Source: Aedes albopictus
Lineage: Eukaryota > Arthropoda > Insecta > Diptera > Culicidae
NCBI RefSeq assembly: GCF_035046485.1
Contig: NC_085136.1
Location: 293,857,080 to 293,921,079 of the forward strand
Direction: 5' to 3'
Length of the DNA stretch: 64,000 nucleotides
The notes beneath the pieces are model-generated. The model did no database searches. It had not been told where the DNA came from and saw only the letters and a program-made list of their open reading frames with translations. This document shows, piece after piece, positions 24,342-32,990 of the stretch. The position numbers and the translations under genes were made by a program. The first letter of the stretch is position 1. Each line of letters opens with the position of its first letter.

Positions 24342-25910
24342 TATTGCTTTACAAAATCAAAAATTGCTTCAAAATTGTTTGTGCAACTTCTGGAACAACT
24401 GTCGAAGGAAATGTATTTGAGAAGGAATATTTGAAAGAATCCCAGTCACAGGAGATATTTCTGACAGAATCGCAGAAGTAATATCGCAAAAGACCATTTT
24501 AGGAATTTTCGAAAAAAAATAAACGTGGTTGATTTCTTGTATAAATCTCGGCTGATATTCCTGAAGAAATTATTAAAACGCCTAAAGAGTTCCTGGTATT
24601 TTTAGAAAGAAATTACTGAAAGATTCCTGAAAGGAATATTAAAGAAATCCTTAGTATTATTCTATAAAAAATCCCTGTGGGTTTTGTTTGATTTTATTTG
24701 AATATTTTTGAAGATACTGGAGGAATACCAGCAGAAAGTCGAAAGTCGGAAAGAACTTCTTGAGAAACTTTAAAAAAGATCCTAGAGAAATCTTTTAAAA
24801 GAATACCTGGAAAAGATCTGGAGGAAGTTGAACAATCTCTTGTGAAGTTTCTGATGAAATTGCTGCATAAATTCATACGAATTATTTATGGAAAAAAATC
24901 TGAATCCGTGGAATCTAATCCTGGAGGTATTCGTGGAAGAAGTACTGTTGAAATTTCTGGGAAAATATAGAAAGAACTATAGGAACTCCTCAAAGAAATT
25001 CAGAATGGATTTCTGCAGGACTCTCTGTAGGAATTCTCGCTAGATTCGCTGAAAGTAATATTACATGAATCCCTGGAGGAAATCTTGCTGAATTTTCCGA
25101 ATACACCCCTGAAAAAAAAACCATTCCTGCGGATACAGTAAGGACCCAATTTTGCCAGCCCCATTTTGCGACAAACTTTTTGCTCTCGTCATCTTACGAT
25201 CAAACTTTAACCAATGAATTTATGTTTATCATCAAACTACAGCTCTTGTGCAGAACATTATCCCTCTATGAAAAAAGCTTAAAAAACTGTTCAGGTTTTT
25301 GAGGAGAGCAAAAAATGTGCTCTGAAAAGGGGCTGACAAAATCGGATCACTTATGTATTTCCAATGGATTCTCTGAAAAAATTTCCGAGGTAATCTCTGA
25401 AGCAGTTCGTGGAGAAAAAACTGTACGAATTCCTGATAGAAAAAACACAGGGATATTTTCTGAAAAACAAAATCGCTGGCTGAAAGAATTTCTGAAAAAA
25501 TCTTTGACAGAAATAAACTATCCTAGGGCTGAAAATCCTTATAATAAAGAAATATAAAACGTCTAAACACCTGGAGAAAATTATGAAGAAATCACTAGAG
25601 AAGTTTCATAAAGCTTCCCTGGAGGTATTTTCAAAAGAATCTTTGAAAAATTTGATCGATGAATTACTGCAGTAATTTCTGAAGATGTGTGCAACTTTAG
25701 AAGAATCCTTTAGACGATTTTCAACAGAAATCTCTGCCAAAATTTGTGAAGAATTTCTGAAAGATTTTCTGAAGCAATGTTTGGCGCATTTTTTTTTTGA
25801 TTTCCTGGAGGAATATTTTAAAAATTATCATAAAGGATCTCTGAAAGTTTTTTTGAAGGGAATTTGGGAGTTCTTAAGAAATCCTTTGCAAAAGTTCTGA
25901 AGGAATTCAG
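24342..25910. repeat. Decayed 12/24-bp repeat with interruptions
   Basis: GAAGAAATTCCTG, GGAGGAATTTT and AAGGAATCC-type words through 24,380-25,130 and 25,340-25,910. At 25,135-25,340 there is a non-repeat patch. Small frames of 60-100 codons are low-complexity products. Confidence 0.6.
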
Positions 25911-26109
25911 AAGGTTTGATTTTTTTTAATTAAATCACTAGTTACAGTGTATTGTCCGAACAGAATTTTTTTTTATCAAAGTAATTTTTCATTCAAACGT
26001 TCATAACTTTTTTATACGTCAATCAAAAACGCTAAAATTTTGAACAATCATAAACCATACATTAAAGCTGGTAAAATTTGACAGTAGGCTATCACTCGTT
26101 ACATTTTTT
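25911..26109. other. Unassigned AT-rich DNA
   Basis: Separates the repeat tract from the BEL/Pao remnant; nothing recognised. Confidence 0.4.
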
Positions 26110-26114
26110 TGTAG

Positions 26115-26535
26115 TTGGAGAACTTGGCGATAAACAGGTCAATGAAAGATGGTTCGGCGGCCGCTGTATTTGCAATATTGGGTGGTTTTCTTGCATGTGG
26201 GATGCTGTTGAAGTCGAGGTTGGACGTGGCGTGCTGGGTTGGCCAAAATTTCTTTTTAAGTGTCAGCGATTGTGGTCCTTTTCACAAGAGCTCGTCGTTC
26301 AACAGAATTTCTGCAGGAAGTTCTCGGAAGGTATAGTCCGCTATATTTTTGAGACGCGGTTAGCTACGTAGGTGGTCCACGCTGACGGTGTAGATTTGAG
26401 CCAACAAATGACGATCGTTGAGTCCACCCAAAAAATATGTTCCGGCTGCGAGTCTCGGATGCCTTTACCTTCTTGTACAACTCTGCTGGCTTGCAGAGCT
26501 CCTGAGAGTTCGAGACGTGGGATGCTTTGTCGCCT
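26115..26535 (-). pseudogene. BEL/Pao RNase H region, C-terminal part
   Basis: Minus-strand translation gives QSIPRLELSGALQAS, then IFWVDSTIVICWLKS and TTYVANRVSKI, the typical BEL/Pao RNase H run (IPRLEL, WSDSTIV-like, WLKS, FVANRV-like). A stop follows soon after NRVSKI and more stops occur further on. The segment ends near a PSFIDLFIAKFSN-like stretch that precedes integrase in intact elements. Upstream sequence is separated by the SINE at 26,540-26,784. Confidence 0.85.
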
Positions 26536-26539
26536 TAAG

Positions 26540-26784
26540 TAGGCTTTGTGGCTGAGTGGTTAGCGGCGTCAATCGTATGGGTGTATCGCAAGCCTTGGAG
26601 TGTGGCTTCGATTCCCGCTCCAGTCTGAGAAAACTTTTTGTCAAACGGAAAATTCTCCACTGGGATACTGAGTGTTCTATGTGTTGTCCGTTGTCAAATG
26701 TGAGTAATGTTCAGTCTGTTGAGATTTTTATTTTACAATAACGGTCTGGGGAGCACCGTGGTTGAATTGTCTTTTCTTGTTTTT
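26540..26784 (+). mobile_element. tRNA-derived SINE inserted in BEL RNase H
   Basis: The A-box region GTGGCTGAGTGGTTAGCGGC (about 26,548) and B-box region GGCTTCGATTCCCGCTCC (about 26,604) are those of a long-variable-arm (Ser/Leu-type) tRNA. The body runs for about 170 bp to a T-rich end. It splits the BEL RNase H frame: the amino-acid run VAPL lies to its right and RRQSIPRLEL to its left on the minus strand. A short TTAAG is present on both sides (26,535-26,539 and about 26,784-26,788), consistent with a target duplication. Confidence 0.75.
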
Positions 26785-27177
26785 TAAGGGGGCGACTTTA
26801 GACCTTGCAGTCAGTAGTTCCGTTTTAGTTTCGCCAACGGAATTGGAGGATTCGATGTAACAACATGCTCCGTACGGACCTTCTGATGCATCCGAGATAA
26901 AGTGGAGTTGGATGGAAGTGGGATTTGAGCAGAGTATATTGCGATCGATGCGCAGTTCGTTCAGAAAAGGCAGCTGTGAAGTGCAATTGAGCCGACTGTT
27001 GGTAGTATGGTGGTAGTTCTTCATCCCAACCCCATATTGTTCCATCAACGCAAAGGATTTCAGGGTCCACAGAGCCTGCATAAATAGTTTTGCCAATATT
27101 AAAGCGGGACCCACTAGGTCAAGTCGGCCAAAAAAGCGCGCTATTTGGGAAAAACTATCCGTTTTGAGATTGCCCAC
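26785..27177 (-). pseudogene. BEL/Pao reverse transcriptase to RNase H junction
   Basis: An open minus-strand stretch contains SQIARFFGRLDLVGPALILA, then PTSIQLHFISDASEGPYGAC and LLTARSKVAPL. These are the connection and first-Asp RNase H motifs of BEL/Pao polyproteins (usual forms SQIARFFDPLGLVGP and SDAS-YGA). The frame runs up to the MITE at 27,179-27,321 and is cut at its C-terminal side by the SINE. Confidence 0.9.
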
Positions 27178-27178
27178 T

Positions 27179-27321
27179 CAACCAGTGATCGTATAAGATG
27201 TTGCATAAGATGTTAAAGTGGAGGCGATATGCGTATATTTTACATGCGCCTAAAGGGAGGCATGCACGCAAATAGTCTCCACCTTATCATTTTATGCAAC
27301 ATCGTATACGATTACTGGTTG
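27179..27321. mobile_element. 143-bp palindromic MITE, ends CAACCAGT
   Basis: CAACCAGTGATCGTATAAGA with TGTTGCATAA is mirrored by TTATGCAACATCGTATACGA and TTACTGGTTG. AAGTGGAGG/CTCCACCTT extends the arms. It lies between two consecutive segments of BEL reverse transcriptase. The exact target duplication is unclear. Confidence 0.85.
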
Positions 27322-27322
27322 T

Positions 27323-27405
27323 CTGTGTGGGTTGTCGTTGGTCGATTTTGTAGCGAAGATGATCGGTCGCCGGTTCCCAATGAAGCCCCAGACTCTTGAT
27401 GTGTT
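27323..27405 (-). pseudogene. BEL/Pao reverse transcriptase fragment
   Basis: The minus strand reads LGLHWEPATDHLRYKIDQRQ, the conserved BEL/Pao segment between the catalytic YVDD and the SQIARFF motif. It is bounded by a MITE on one side and half of another element on the other. Confidence 0.85.
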
Positions 27406-27408
27406 AAG

Positions 27409-27472
27409 TTAACTTCTATACAACCAAAACTTGCGCTGTCGTTATTCTTATATGACATGTGTGTTGCTTGGG
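27409..27472. mobile_element. Half copy of the CCCAAGCAACAC palindromic element
   Basis: AACTTCTATACAACCAAAAC through GTGTTGCTTGGG matches one arm of the complete element at 29,389-29,555. The other arm is missing. TA follows at 27,473-27,474. It lies inside the BEL reverse transcriptase. Confidence 0.8.
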
Positions 27473-27479
27473 TAGGTCC

Positions 27480-27720
27480 ACTAACGTCCTGAGAGCTCGG
27501 TTGTTGGGAAGAACATCTTCTAGGACAGCTTCGACATTAGATGCCCACTTCCGTAGTTCAAAACCCCCAACAGATAGCAAGGAGTCAAGTTGTTTCCGGA
27601 GTGCGGTGGTTTCCGCTTCAGTGTTTCCTCAAGAAAACAAATCGTCTACATAGAAGCCCTTGCGCAGAGCTTGAGCGGCTTATGGAAATCGGTCTTGCTC
27701 GCCTTCGGAGAGTTATTGGA
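27480..27720 (-). pseudogene. BEL/Pao reverse transcriptase catalytic fragment (YVDD)
   Basis: The minus strand reads SEGEQDRFP, KGFYVDDLFS, a TGA stop, then NTEAETTALRKQLDSLLSVG and GFELRKWASN. FYVDD is reverse transcriptase motif C with both catalytic aspartates present, but the stop codon directly after it shows the gene is dead. It ends at VDLP next to the half element at 27,409-27,472. Confidence 0.9.
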
Positions 27721-27810
27721 GTACTTGGCATCCCCAGGACAGAGTAGAGTATGATGACGCCTTCTGCATTAGCGACAGGTACTGGACGAGGTGCATTTAC
27801 ATAAGGATGT

Positions 27811-27838
27811 AAAAAAAAAAAAAAAAAAAAAAAAAAAC
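27811..27838. repeat. Homopolymer A run
   Basis: About 28 consecutive A on the plus strand between gag-side and pol-side BEL fragments. It may mark a retroposition or deletion scar. Confidence 0.9.
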
Positions 27839-27844
27839 AGCAAA

Positions 27845-28048
27845 CGATCAAGAGTTTGATGAATAAAAACCAAAAATGTATCAAAATTGTCACTGTCGCT
27901 TGGGTCACATTGCAGAAGAACGGCAGTCTTCTGATAGTTGGGCTGACTGGCCTCCTGGCTGGCAACGGAGTGAGGAGCGGGCTTCTTGGGGGCACTGTGC
28001 GACATAACTTCGATTGGCTTGTTGATCGTCTACGATGTATGTAGGTCG
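27845..28048 (-). pseudogene. BEL/Pao linker fragment between gag and reverse transcriptase
   Basis: A minus-strand frame continues from the gag side as a Pro/Ser/Gln-rich stretch including QPNYQKTAVLLQCDPSDSD. In BEL elements a zinc-knuckle and protease region lies here. I see no Cys-His knuckle and no DSG protease motif, so most of this region has been lost. Confidence 0.45.
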
Positions 28049-28487
28049 TCAGATCATTGAACGCAACGTTGGCCGTAGTCGACGAGTCACCTCACAGTCA
28101 CGTCTAGTTGTCAGTCTACTGCTCAGCATTCGGATTAGGAGTATTTCCCAGAGCTCAGTCTTCCCCCCAAACTGTTTTAGTACTTGGACATTCGCCTCGA
28201 ATTTTTCAACCAGAGAGTGTAACTCCAAATCAGATTCCCTTTTCAGTGAAGGAAACTCGAAAAGTGAGTCTACGTAAGACTGCTTCAACAGAACGTGGTT
28301 CTGGTAGACGTCTACTAGTAAGTTCCACGCAACCTGATTGTTGTTCGCGCTGATTGTAATGGTCTAAATCAGCTTTAGGGCATCATCGGAAAGGAAAGAC
28401 CGCAGGTAGTAAAATTCCAAAATATTGGAGAGCTCATGGGTCGTGTGGACGAGAGGGACGAATAAATTGTGAAAGTTAAGCCAGCTA
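28049..28487 (-). pseudogene. BEL/Pao gag core fragment
   Basis: The minus strand reads SWLNFHNLFVPLVH, ELSNILEFYYLRSFLSDDAL, an in-frame stop, then NNQVAWNLLVDVY, LKQSYVDSLFEFPSLKRES and LHSLVEKFEANVQVLKQFG. This is the DUF1759-type gag of BEL/Pao elements. The N-terminal side continues beyond the MITE at 28,488-28,643. Confidence 0.85.
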
Positions 28488-28643
28488 GGGGCTGTCCATA
28501 AACCACGTGGTCATTTTTTTGGGACTTCTCAAACCCCCCCGCGTGGTCATTAGTCTATACAAAATTTTTTTTCTTCCATACAAAATGGTCATTGGCCGAA
28601 ACCCCCCCCCCCCTCATGACCACGTGATTTATGGACAGCCCCC
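28488..28643. mobile_element. 156-bp TA-flanked MITE, ends GGGGCTGTCCATAAACCACG
   Basis: Terminal inverted repeats GGGGCTGTCCATAAACCACG plus TGGTCAT. TA at 28,486-28,487 and 28,644-28,645. Removing the element with one TA restores the gag frame exactly (HQD joined to SWLNFHNLF), which proves insertion into BEL gag. Related copies: 49,569-49,654 and a single end at 29,289-29,345. Confidence 0.95.
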
Positions 28644-28645
28644 TA

Positions 28646-28847
28646 TCTTGGTGACTGGAGAACACGGGCGGCTTCACGTTGGGTAGTCGTACCAAGGACG
28701 AAGTTGGCGGGCTTTGAGCGGGGGAGCGAGAAGCAGATGGTGAGGCTGATTCAGCAGACTTACAAATGATCAGTAGGAAGCCCTTAACGTGGAAGTAAGT
28801 GGTCTCGAAGTCAGTGTGGACCTTCAGATAGTGATCCCAACCCTGCG
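28646..28847 (-). pseudogene. BEL/Pao gag fragment between MITE and Transib-like element
   Basis: The minus strand reads GWDHYLKVHTDFETTYFHVK, GFLLIICKSAE, a Ser/Pro-rich linker, then LVRLPNVKPPVFSSHQD. This is the BEL gag segment preceding the SWLNFH motif. Its upstream half lies at 32,835-32,990, displaced by 3,987 bp. Confidence 0.9.
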
Positions 28848-29288
28848 CACAGTGGCGGGCCTCCATACAAAAGTCGGACAAAACCTCAAATGGTAAACGA
28901 AATTGCTAAAATTCACAGGTTATGATGTTTTTAGTTCTCTAAATCTATTTGTGATATGGAACTTATCATATATTTTGATTTTACTTTATTAGGGTGGTTC
29001 AAAATTTCGAAATCTGCTGATTATGGAAAGCATGTAAGAATAATCGATGATAAGCTATTACAATGTGCTTTCTGAACGTAGGTTTTGATTAACCTTTTAA
29101 TTTGGGGGTTCTTGAATCATGTAATGATATTGAAATAAACTATAATTGTGTAGTTGTTGCTGTTAGAGTGGTCCAAAATTGTCAAAACTATATAAATCAT
29201 TAGAAAACATCGTTTACGTACGTTTTCTTTCAATGGATCAATTCCGATACACACCAATGTTGGCTGATAAGACGTGGTCTATTCTCAG

Positions 29289-29345
29289 GGACTGCCCATA
29301 GACCACGTGACATTTTATGGTGGGTGCACGGAGGTGTGTTAATTC
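29289..29345. mobile_element. Single end of the GGGGCTGTCC MITE family
   Basis: AGGGACTGCCCATAGACCAC followed by GTGACATTTT resembles one terminal repeat of the MITE at 28,488-28,643. No partner end was found nearby. Confidence 0.5.
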
Positions 29346-29388
29346 AATCGATATGGGGTCAGATAGTCTAATATAGTGAACTGCGTAA

Positions 29389-29555
29389 CCCAAGCAACAC
29401 ACATGTTATAATAGAGTTACGACAGCGCAAGTTTTGGTTGTATAGAAGTTTATTTTACGTAATTCTAACATTGCGTTGAAATAACGTAAAATAAACTTCT
29501 ATACAACCAAAACTTGCGCTGTCGTAACTTTTATATAACATGTGTGTTACTTGGG
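29389..29555. mobile_element. 167-bp palindromic element, ends CCCAAGCAACACACATGTTA
   Basis: Arms of about 75 bp are near-perfect inverted copies, including ACGACAGCGCAAGTTTTGGT and TGTATAGAAGTTTATTTTAC. The central loop is short. The terminal dodecamer is shared with 4,659-5,708 and 27,409-27,472. Nested inside the Transib-like element. Confidence 0.9.
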
Positions 29556-29564
29556 AAAATTTGA

Positions 29565-29849
29565 ACTGCTTTTTATCAATCTCGTTTCAACAACTTCATA
29601 TATGCTCTTCCGAGTTTGGGTTGTAAGGTACATCGATCCCTGCTATCACTTGTTGAAGCAACCGAAACAACCCTATCTATAAATGATTGGCAATTCATAT
29701 TCGCAATACTGAAGGGAGTTTTTGATAAACGATCATCAGAGATCGGTAATCATATTTATGAACAGCAGAGTTCCAGCAAATATTTTCAAAATCTTTATCA
29801 CTCTGTGTGTCGTTCAGTAGAAATGTGTTTAACAAAACTGCATGAATAA
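29565..29849 (+). pseudogene. Unrecognised open frame inside the Transib-like element
   Basis: A plus-strand frame of about 94 codons with ordinary, non-repetitive composition (DWQFIFAILKGVFDKRSSEI; C-terminus VEMCLTKLHE). It begins after a TGA at 29,562 beside the nested palindrome and has no obvious start codon. It may be a decayed exon of a transposase or passenger gene. I do not recognise a family. Confidence 0.35.
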
Positions 29850-29890
29850 CATACATAAATCTTCAAGTTTAAAAAACCACTATAAGGGGT

Positions 29891-30014
29891 TTCACTAAAG
29901 AGCGTAAAATGTACGTTTCATAAAATTGCGATTCAAATATTCAAAGATTGCCGTAGTGATCACGACGTTTACACAGAAAAATATTTAACGTGGCGTAAAA
30001 CGCCGTTTAGTGAA
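29891..30014. mobile_element. Candidate 124-bp MITE, ends TTCACTAAA
   Basis: TTCACTAAAGAGCGTAAAA on the left is mirrored by GGCGTAAAACGCCGTTTAGTGAA on the right with mismatches. The target duplication is not evident. Confidence 0.5.
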
Positions 30015-30033
30015 TTTCTTTTATATTTTATAG

Positions 30034-31791
30034 ATGATTGTTGCTTTGAACTGTAGCGATGTGCGTGTAGAAAAGAAACACGTAGATGTCGACGAATTTG
30101 TGTCACTACACTGCGACCACTTTCTATAGCCGCACCCTCAGTTTCACATGTCTAGCAATATCAAAGATAGAATCGATATGGAAAACAATATGCATCTGAT
30201 AGTTATTGCAAAATATGATGTTTGCAAGCATAACTTTCTTCATGTGTATATTTTCCTTATCAAAAATACAGTTTTTCGACAATTTGGGCGACCATTTTCT
30301 ATAGCCGCACTTCGGGTTTTCCTTAGATCAGCTGCTTTATCATAAAGTATGCTCATTATTACTGCTTTAAACGACCAAATAATGCTTATCAAGACTAAAC
30401 CAAAGAAGTTTGACGTAATACTTAAGTAACAATTTCTTTTAATACGAGAAATAGGGCACAGACTTGGTAAACTGGTGTTTTATGGATAAGTTATTAAAGA
30501 TATTCCAAAAAACTAAAAAAAAATCTAATTAAATCTCAAGTATAAATGCTGCTGACTCAAAACAATCATTGCATTATACTTCCGGTTTCAATTTTTTGCG
30601 TATAACCCTTATTAATCTTATTAAATTGTAAAAAAAAACGATTTTTTAAGCTTTTAAATGGAAAATTCATAAGTTTTTGTGTATCAATCCTGATGAAACT
30701 TGGATAAGACATCGTATACAACATCAATATACAATGAAGATACTTCGGGAATTCATCAAATTCAACTTGGGAAGGTCAGCATTGTCTTCGCTACCATTTA
30801 AACATAAGATGAATATTTTAAATTATGAAGACGATTTGTAATAACAGCTTTTATCCAACTTTCCATCAATTTGACGATATTTGGTTAAGTAAAAATGATG
30901 TGTTTCTATCAAAGGATTTCAAATATAGATGTTCCTGTTTATTTTGGGATAAAAGAAAAGAAAGGGGTTATGATTGTAGTCTTCCTGTAGTTCTGGTTGA
31001 TTTGATATCATAAATTATAAAACTGGGCTAAATTTAGTGAAGTGCTGGCGCAAAATTAAGCTCTTGTATCCATTAGGATTATTTAAATCTGTATTCATGA
31101 GGATCATTAGCAACTGTTTAGTTGAATTTTCAGTGATATAATGTCATAAATATTGCGTATTCATCCAAATAAAGCGAATATTAGGCTAAATTTAATTCTA
31201 AAGTTCCAGAAAAGTGATTGTTAAATTGGTACTACAGCCTTAAATCTTATAGAAATCATCCAAGAAACCATGTTTCAAATAAATATTGCCGATTGGAAGC
31301 AATACAATATATTTGTCAACTTAAAATATTGTTTTTGTGATTTAAAGAGAACTTTTAAGTAAAAATAGTGAAAGTTAACTAGTTTTTTGTACTGAGAAAA
31401 CTAATTGGTTGATTTTTCATTGCTTTTCGTTAGTTTTATTTCCAATTTGCTTAATTTTGTCATTTGAGACAGTTTGATCAAATGATTTCTTATTAAAAAT
31501 CAGATTACCAAAGAAGAACCCGTAGTGCGGCTATAGAAAATGGTCGCCCAAATTATGGAAATAACGTGTTTTTCGCTTAACAAACAAATAGTTTACAATA
31601 CTTATTCATGTAAATCATATATTTTACAAACACTAGTTGATACACATCGTTCCACATATCGATTGAATCGTAAAATTTGCTAGAAGTGCGAAATCGTGGT
31701 TGCGTCTATAGAAAGTGGCCGCAGTGTATATATTGAAACTTTGATAGAAGTTCGTGAAGAGATTGCTTCCAAGGTTGTTGAGCAATTCTAA
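30034..31791 (+). pseudogene. Candidate terminal exon split by a TA fold-back insertion
   Basis: An ATG at 30,034 follows a TTTATAG splice-acceptor-like sequence and opens a frame to 30,108. Removing the TA-flanked element at 30,109-31,726 lets it continue in frame at 31,729 (EFVSL joined to YIETLIEVREEI) to a TAA at 31,789-31,791. AATAAA follows at 31,830-31,835. The joined frame is only about 45 codons, so coding is plausible rather than proven. Protein family unknown. Confidence 0.4.
30109..31726. mobile_element. 1,618-bp TA-flanked fold-back element, ends CACTGCG
   Basis: Ends CACTGCG plus (A/G)CCACTTTCTATAG are inverted. TA at 30,107-30,108 and 31,727-31,728. Subterminal arms of about 210 bp are also inverted, closing with GGGCGACCATTTTCTATAGC (about 30,286) and its inverse near 31,545. 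The interior has only short AT-rich frames. Inserted into the Transib-like element. Confidence 0.9.
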
Positions 31792-32116
31792 CGATTAAGA
31801 TGAATCGAAGAAACGACCAGTTTAAAAAAAATAAATGAGAAATGGTTTGTAGTTATTTTTACATGTTTTTCACGGATGTTTTTGTCTTTCATTTATTTTG
31901 AAGATTAAAAGAGTTAGTTGTATCTGGTGAAGCAACATGTGGGTAGTGTCTAAGAAAATAAAGGCTTATTCATACTTAGTCAACACTCCTTTCTTCTCCA
32001 GCTTACTGTTTTTAACTGGAGCACCCACCTTCTTGTGTTTTTCTGTCAAAAAATAAAATAATATTAAAAAAAAAATAATAATAATGTTGAAGCTGTGGCC
32101 ATTACATAATCAGACA

Positions 32117-32155
32117 ACCCCCCCCCCCCCCCACTCCCCCCCACCCCTTATGACC
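32117..32155. repeat. Poly-C tract, probable decayed MITE end
   Basis: A C run followed by CCACCCCTTATGACCATCTG resembles the right half of the GGGGCTGTCC family (C run, then TCATGACCACG). Confidence 0.5.
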
Positions 32156-32834
32156 ATCTGACTTGGTGAAAGTCTCTTACAAGAATGAAAATTACACTAA
32201 ATTGTTAGTATTCTGAAGTCAATTTGAACTATGTTAAGATAAAATTTTAACTTTAAACAATATTACTTCCTCCACAACCATGCGGCTCCATTGTGACCAG
32301 ATAGAAAAAAAAAAAAATTTTCGCTCTTAGCGCAAAAATGCGCAAACAGTGACCTATATAGCCAAAAACTAGACAAAATTGCTCGTCAGATCCGGGATAT
32401 GGCGTCGTTTTCTAATGTTTCCTAAACAAGTACTGGATCTCTTTAATACGTAATTGTTCTCCAAAATTTAATAAAAGTCAATATGTTTGCATATTATAAA
32501 AACATAATAATTTTGTGATTGAATTCCAAACAATCCCTGAAATGTAATGGTTATCCATACCCAAAAACACAAAAAATATTTTCAACATTATTCAAGTCTT
32601 CCTAACTTTTACAACGAAGTCATGAAGGAAGCTCATAAAATAAAGACAATAAATATTAAAATTGAGGCACATAAAACTTTAACTTTGAAAAAATCCACAA
32701 GACTCAATTTTCGACCAAATGACTTGAAAATTTGAGATTTTCTTAGTTGAAGTATCTTTAATGGAAGAAAAATATTAGAAAAATAAAACATTGAAGTCGA
32801 TTTTTGAGGTTTTGTCCGGCTTCCGACCACTGTG

Positions 32835-32990
32835 CTGCGTCTCAAGTTCCACCTGCGTTGCGTTGACGTCCTTCAAGAAGGTCAACAGATGCTCAAGACG
32901 CCCCAAGACCTGACGAAGATCCCGTTCTTCCTGGTACGGTACTCCTTCCCTTTCAAGAAAGTTTAAAAGGGTCCTTGGAAGAATCCCGGG
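32835..32990 (-). pseudogene. BEL/Pao gag N-terminal fragment
   Basis: The minus strand reads FLEREGVPYQEERDLRQVLG, RLEHLLTFLKDV and NATQVELETQ, then meets the Transib-like right end. It is in the same frame as GWDHYLKV at 28,842, which continues gag. Further upstream sequence is too decayed to assign. Confidence 0.8.

Larger units (their letters stand above)
28848..32834. mobile_element. Transib-like transposon with 12/23 RSS-type ends
   Basis: Left end: CACAGTG (28,848-28,854), a 23-bp spacer, then ACAAAACCT (28,878-28,886). Right end on the minus strand: CACAGTG (32,834-32,828), a 12-bp spacer, then the identical ACAAAACCT (32,815-32,807). CTGCG is duplicated at 28,843-28,847 and 32,835-32,839. 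Removing the element with one CTGCG restores the BEL gag frame (VELETQ joined to GWDHYLK). A CACWRTG terminus and a GC-rich 5-bp duplication are hallmarks of the Transib superfamily, the RAG1-related transposons. No intact transposase remains; the interior carries nested elements and decayed frames. It is probably non-autonomous. Confidence 0.9.
26110..32990 (-). mobile_element. BEL/Pao LTR retrotransposon remnant, multiply interrupted
   Basis: Minus-strand gag and pol fragments lie in the expected order, from gag N-terminus (about 32,970) through gag core, reverse transcriptase and RNase H to about 26,110. No LTRs were recognised at either end, and integrase is absent. The copy is broken by a Transib-like element (28,848-32,834), a TA MITE (28,488-28,643), half of a CCCAAGCAACAC element (27,409-27,472), a palindromic MITE (27,179-27,321) and a SINE (26,540-26,784). 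Stop codons and a T/A run at about 27,811-27,838 add further damage. Non-functional. Confidence 0.85.

Noticed and set aside
26110..28847. Active retroelement or endogenous viral insertion
   Set aside because: The motifs are BEL/Pao retrotransposon gag and pol with stops and insertions. No envelope gene was seen and no non-retroviral virus protein was recognised anywhere in the window.
28848..32834. hAT element interpretation (CAGTGG-like ends)
   Set aside because: hAT elements leave 8-bp duplications. The flanks show a 5-bp CTGCG duplication, and gag continuity fixes the end at CACAGTG.
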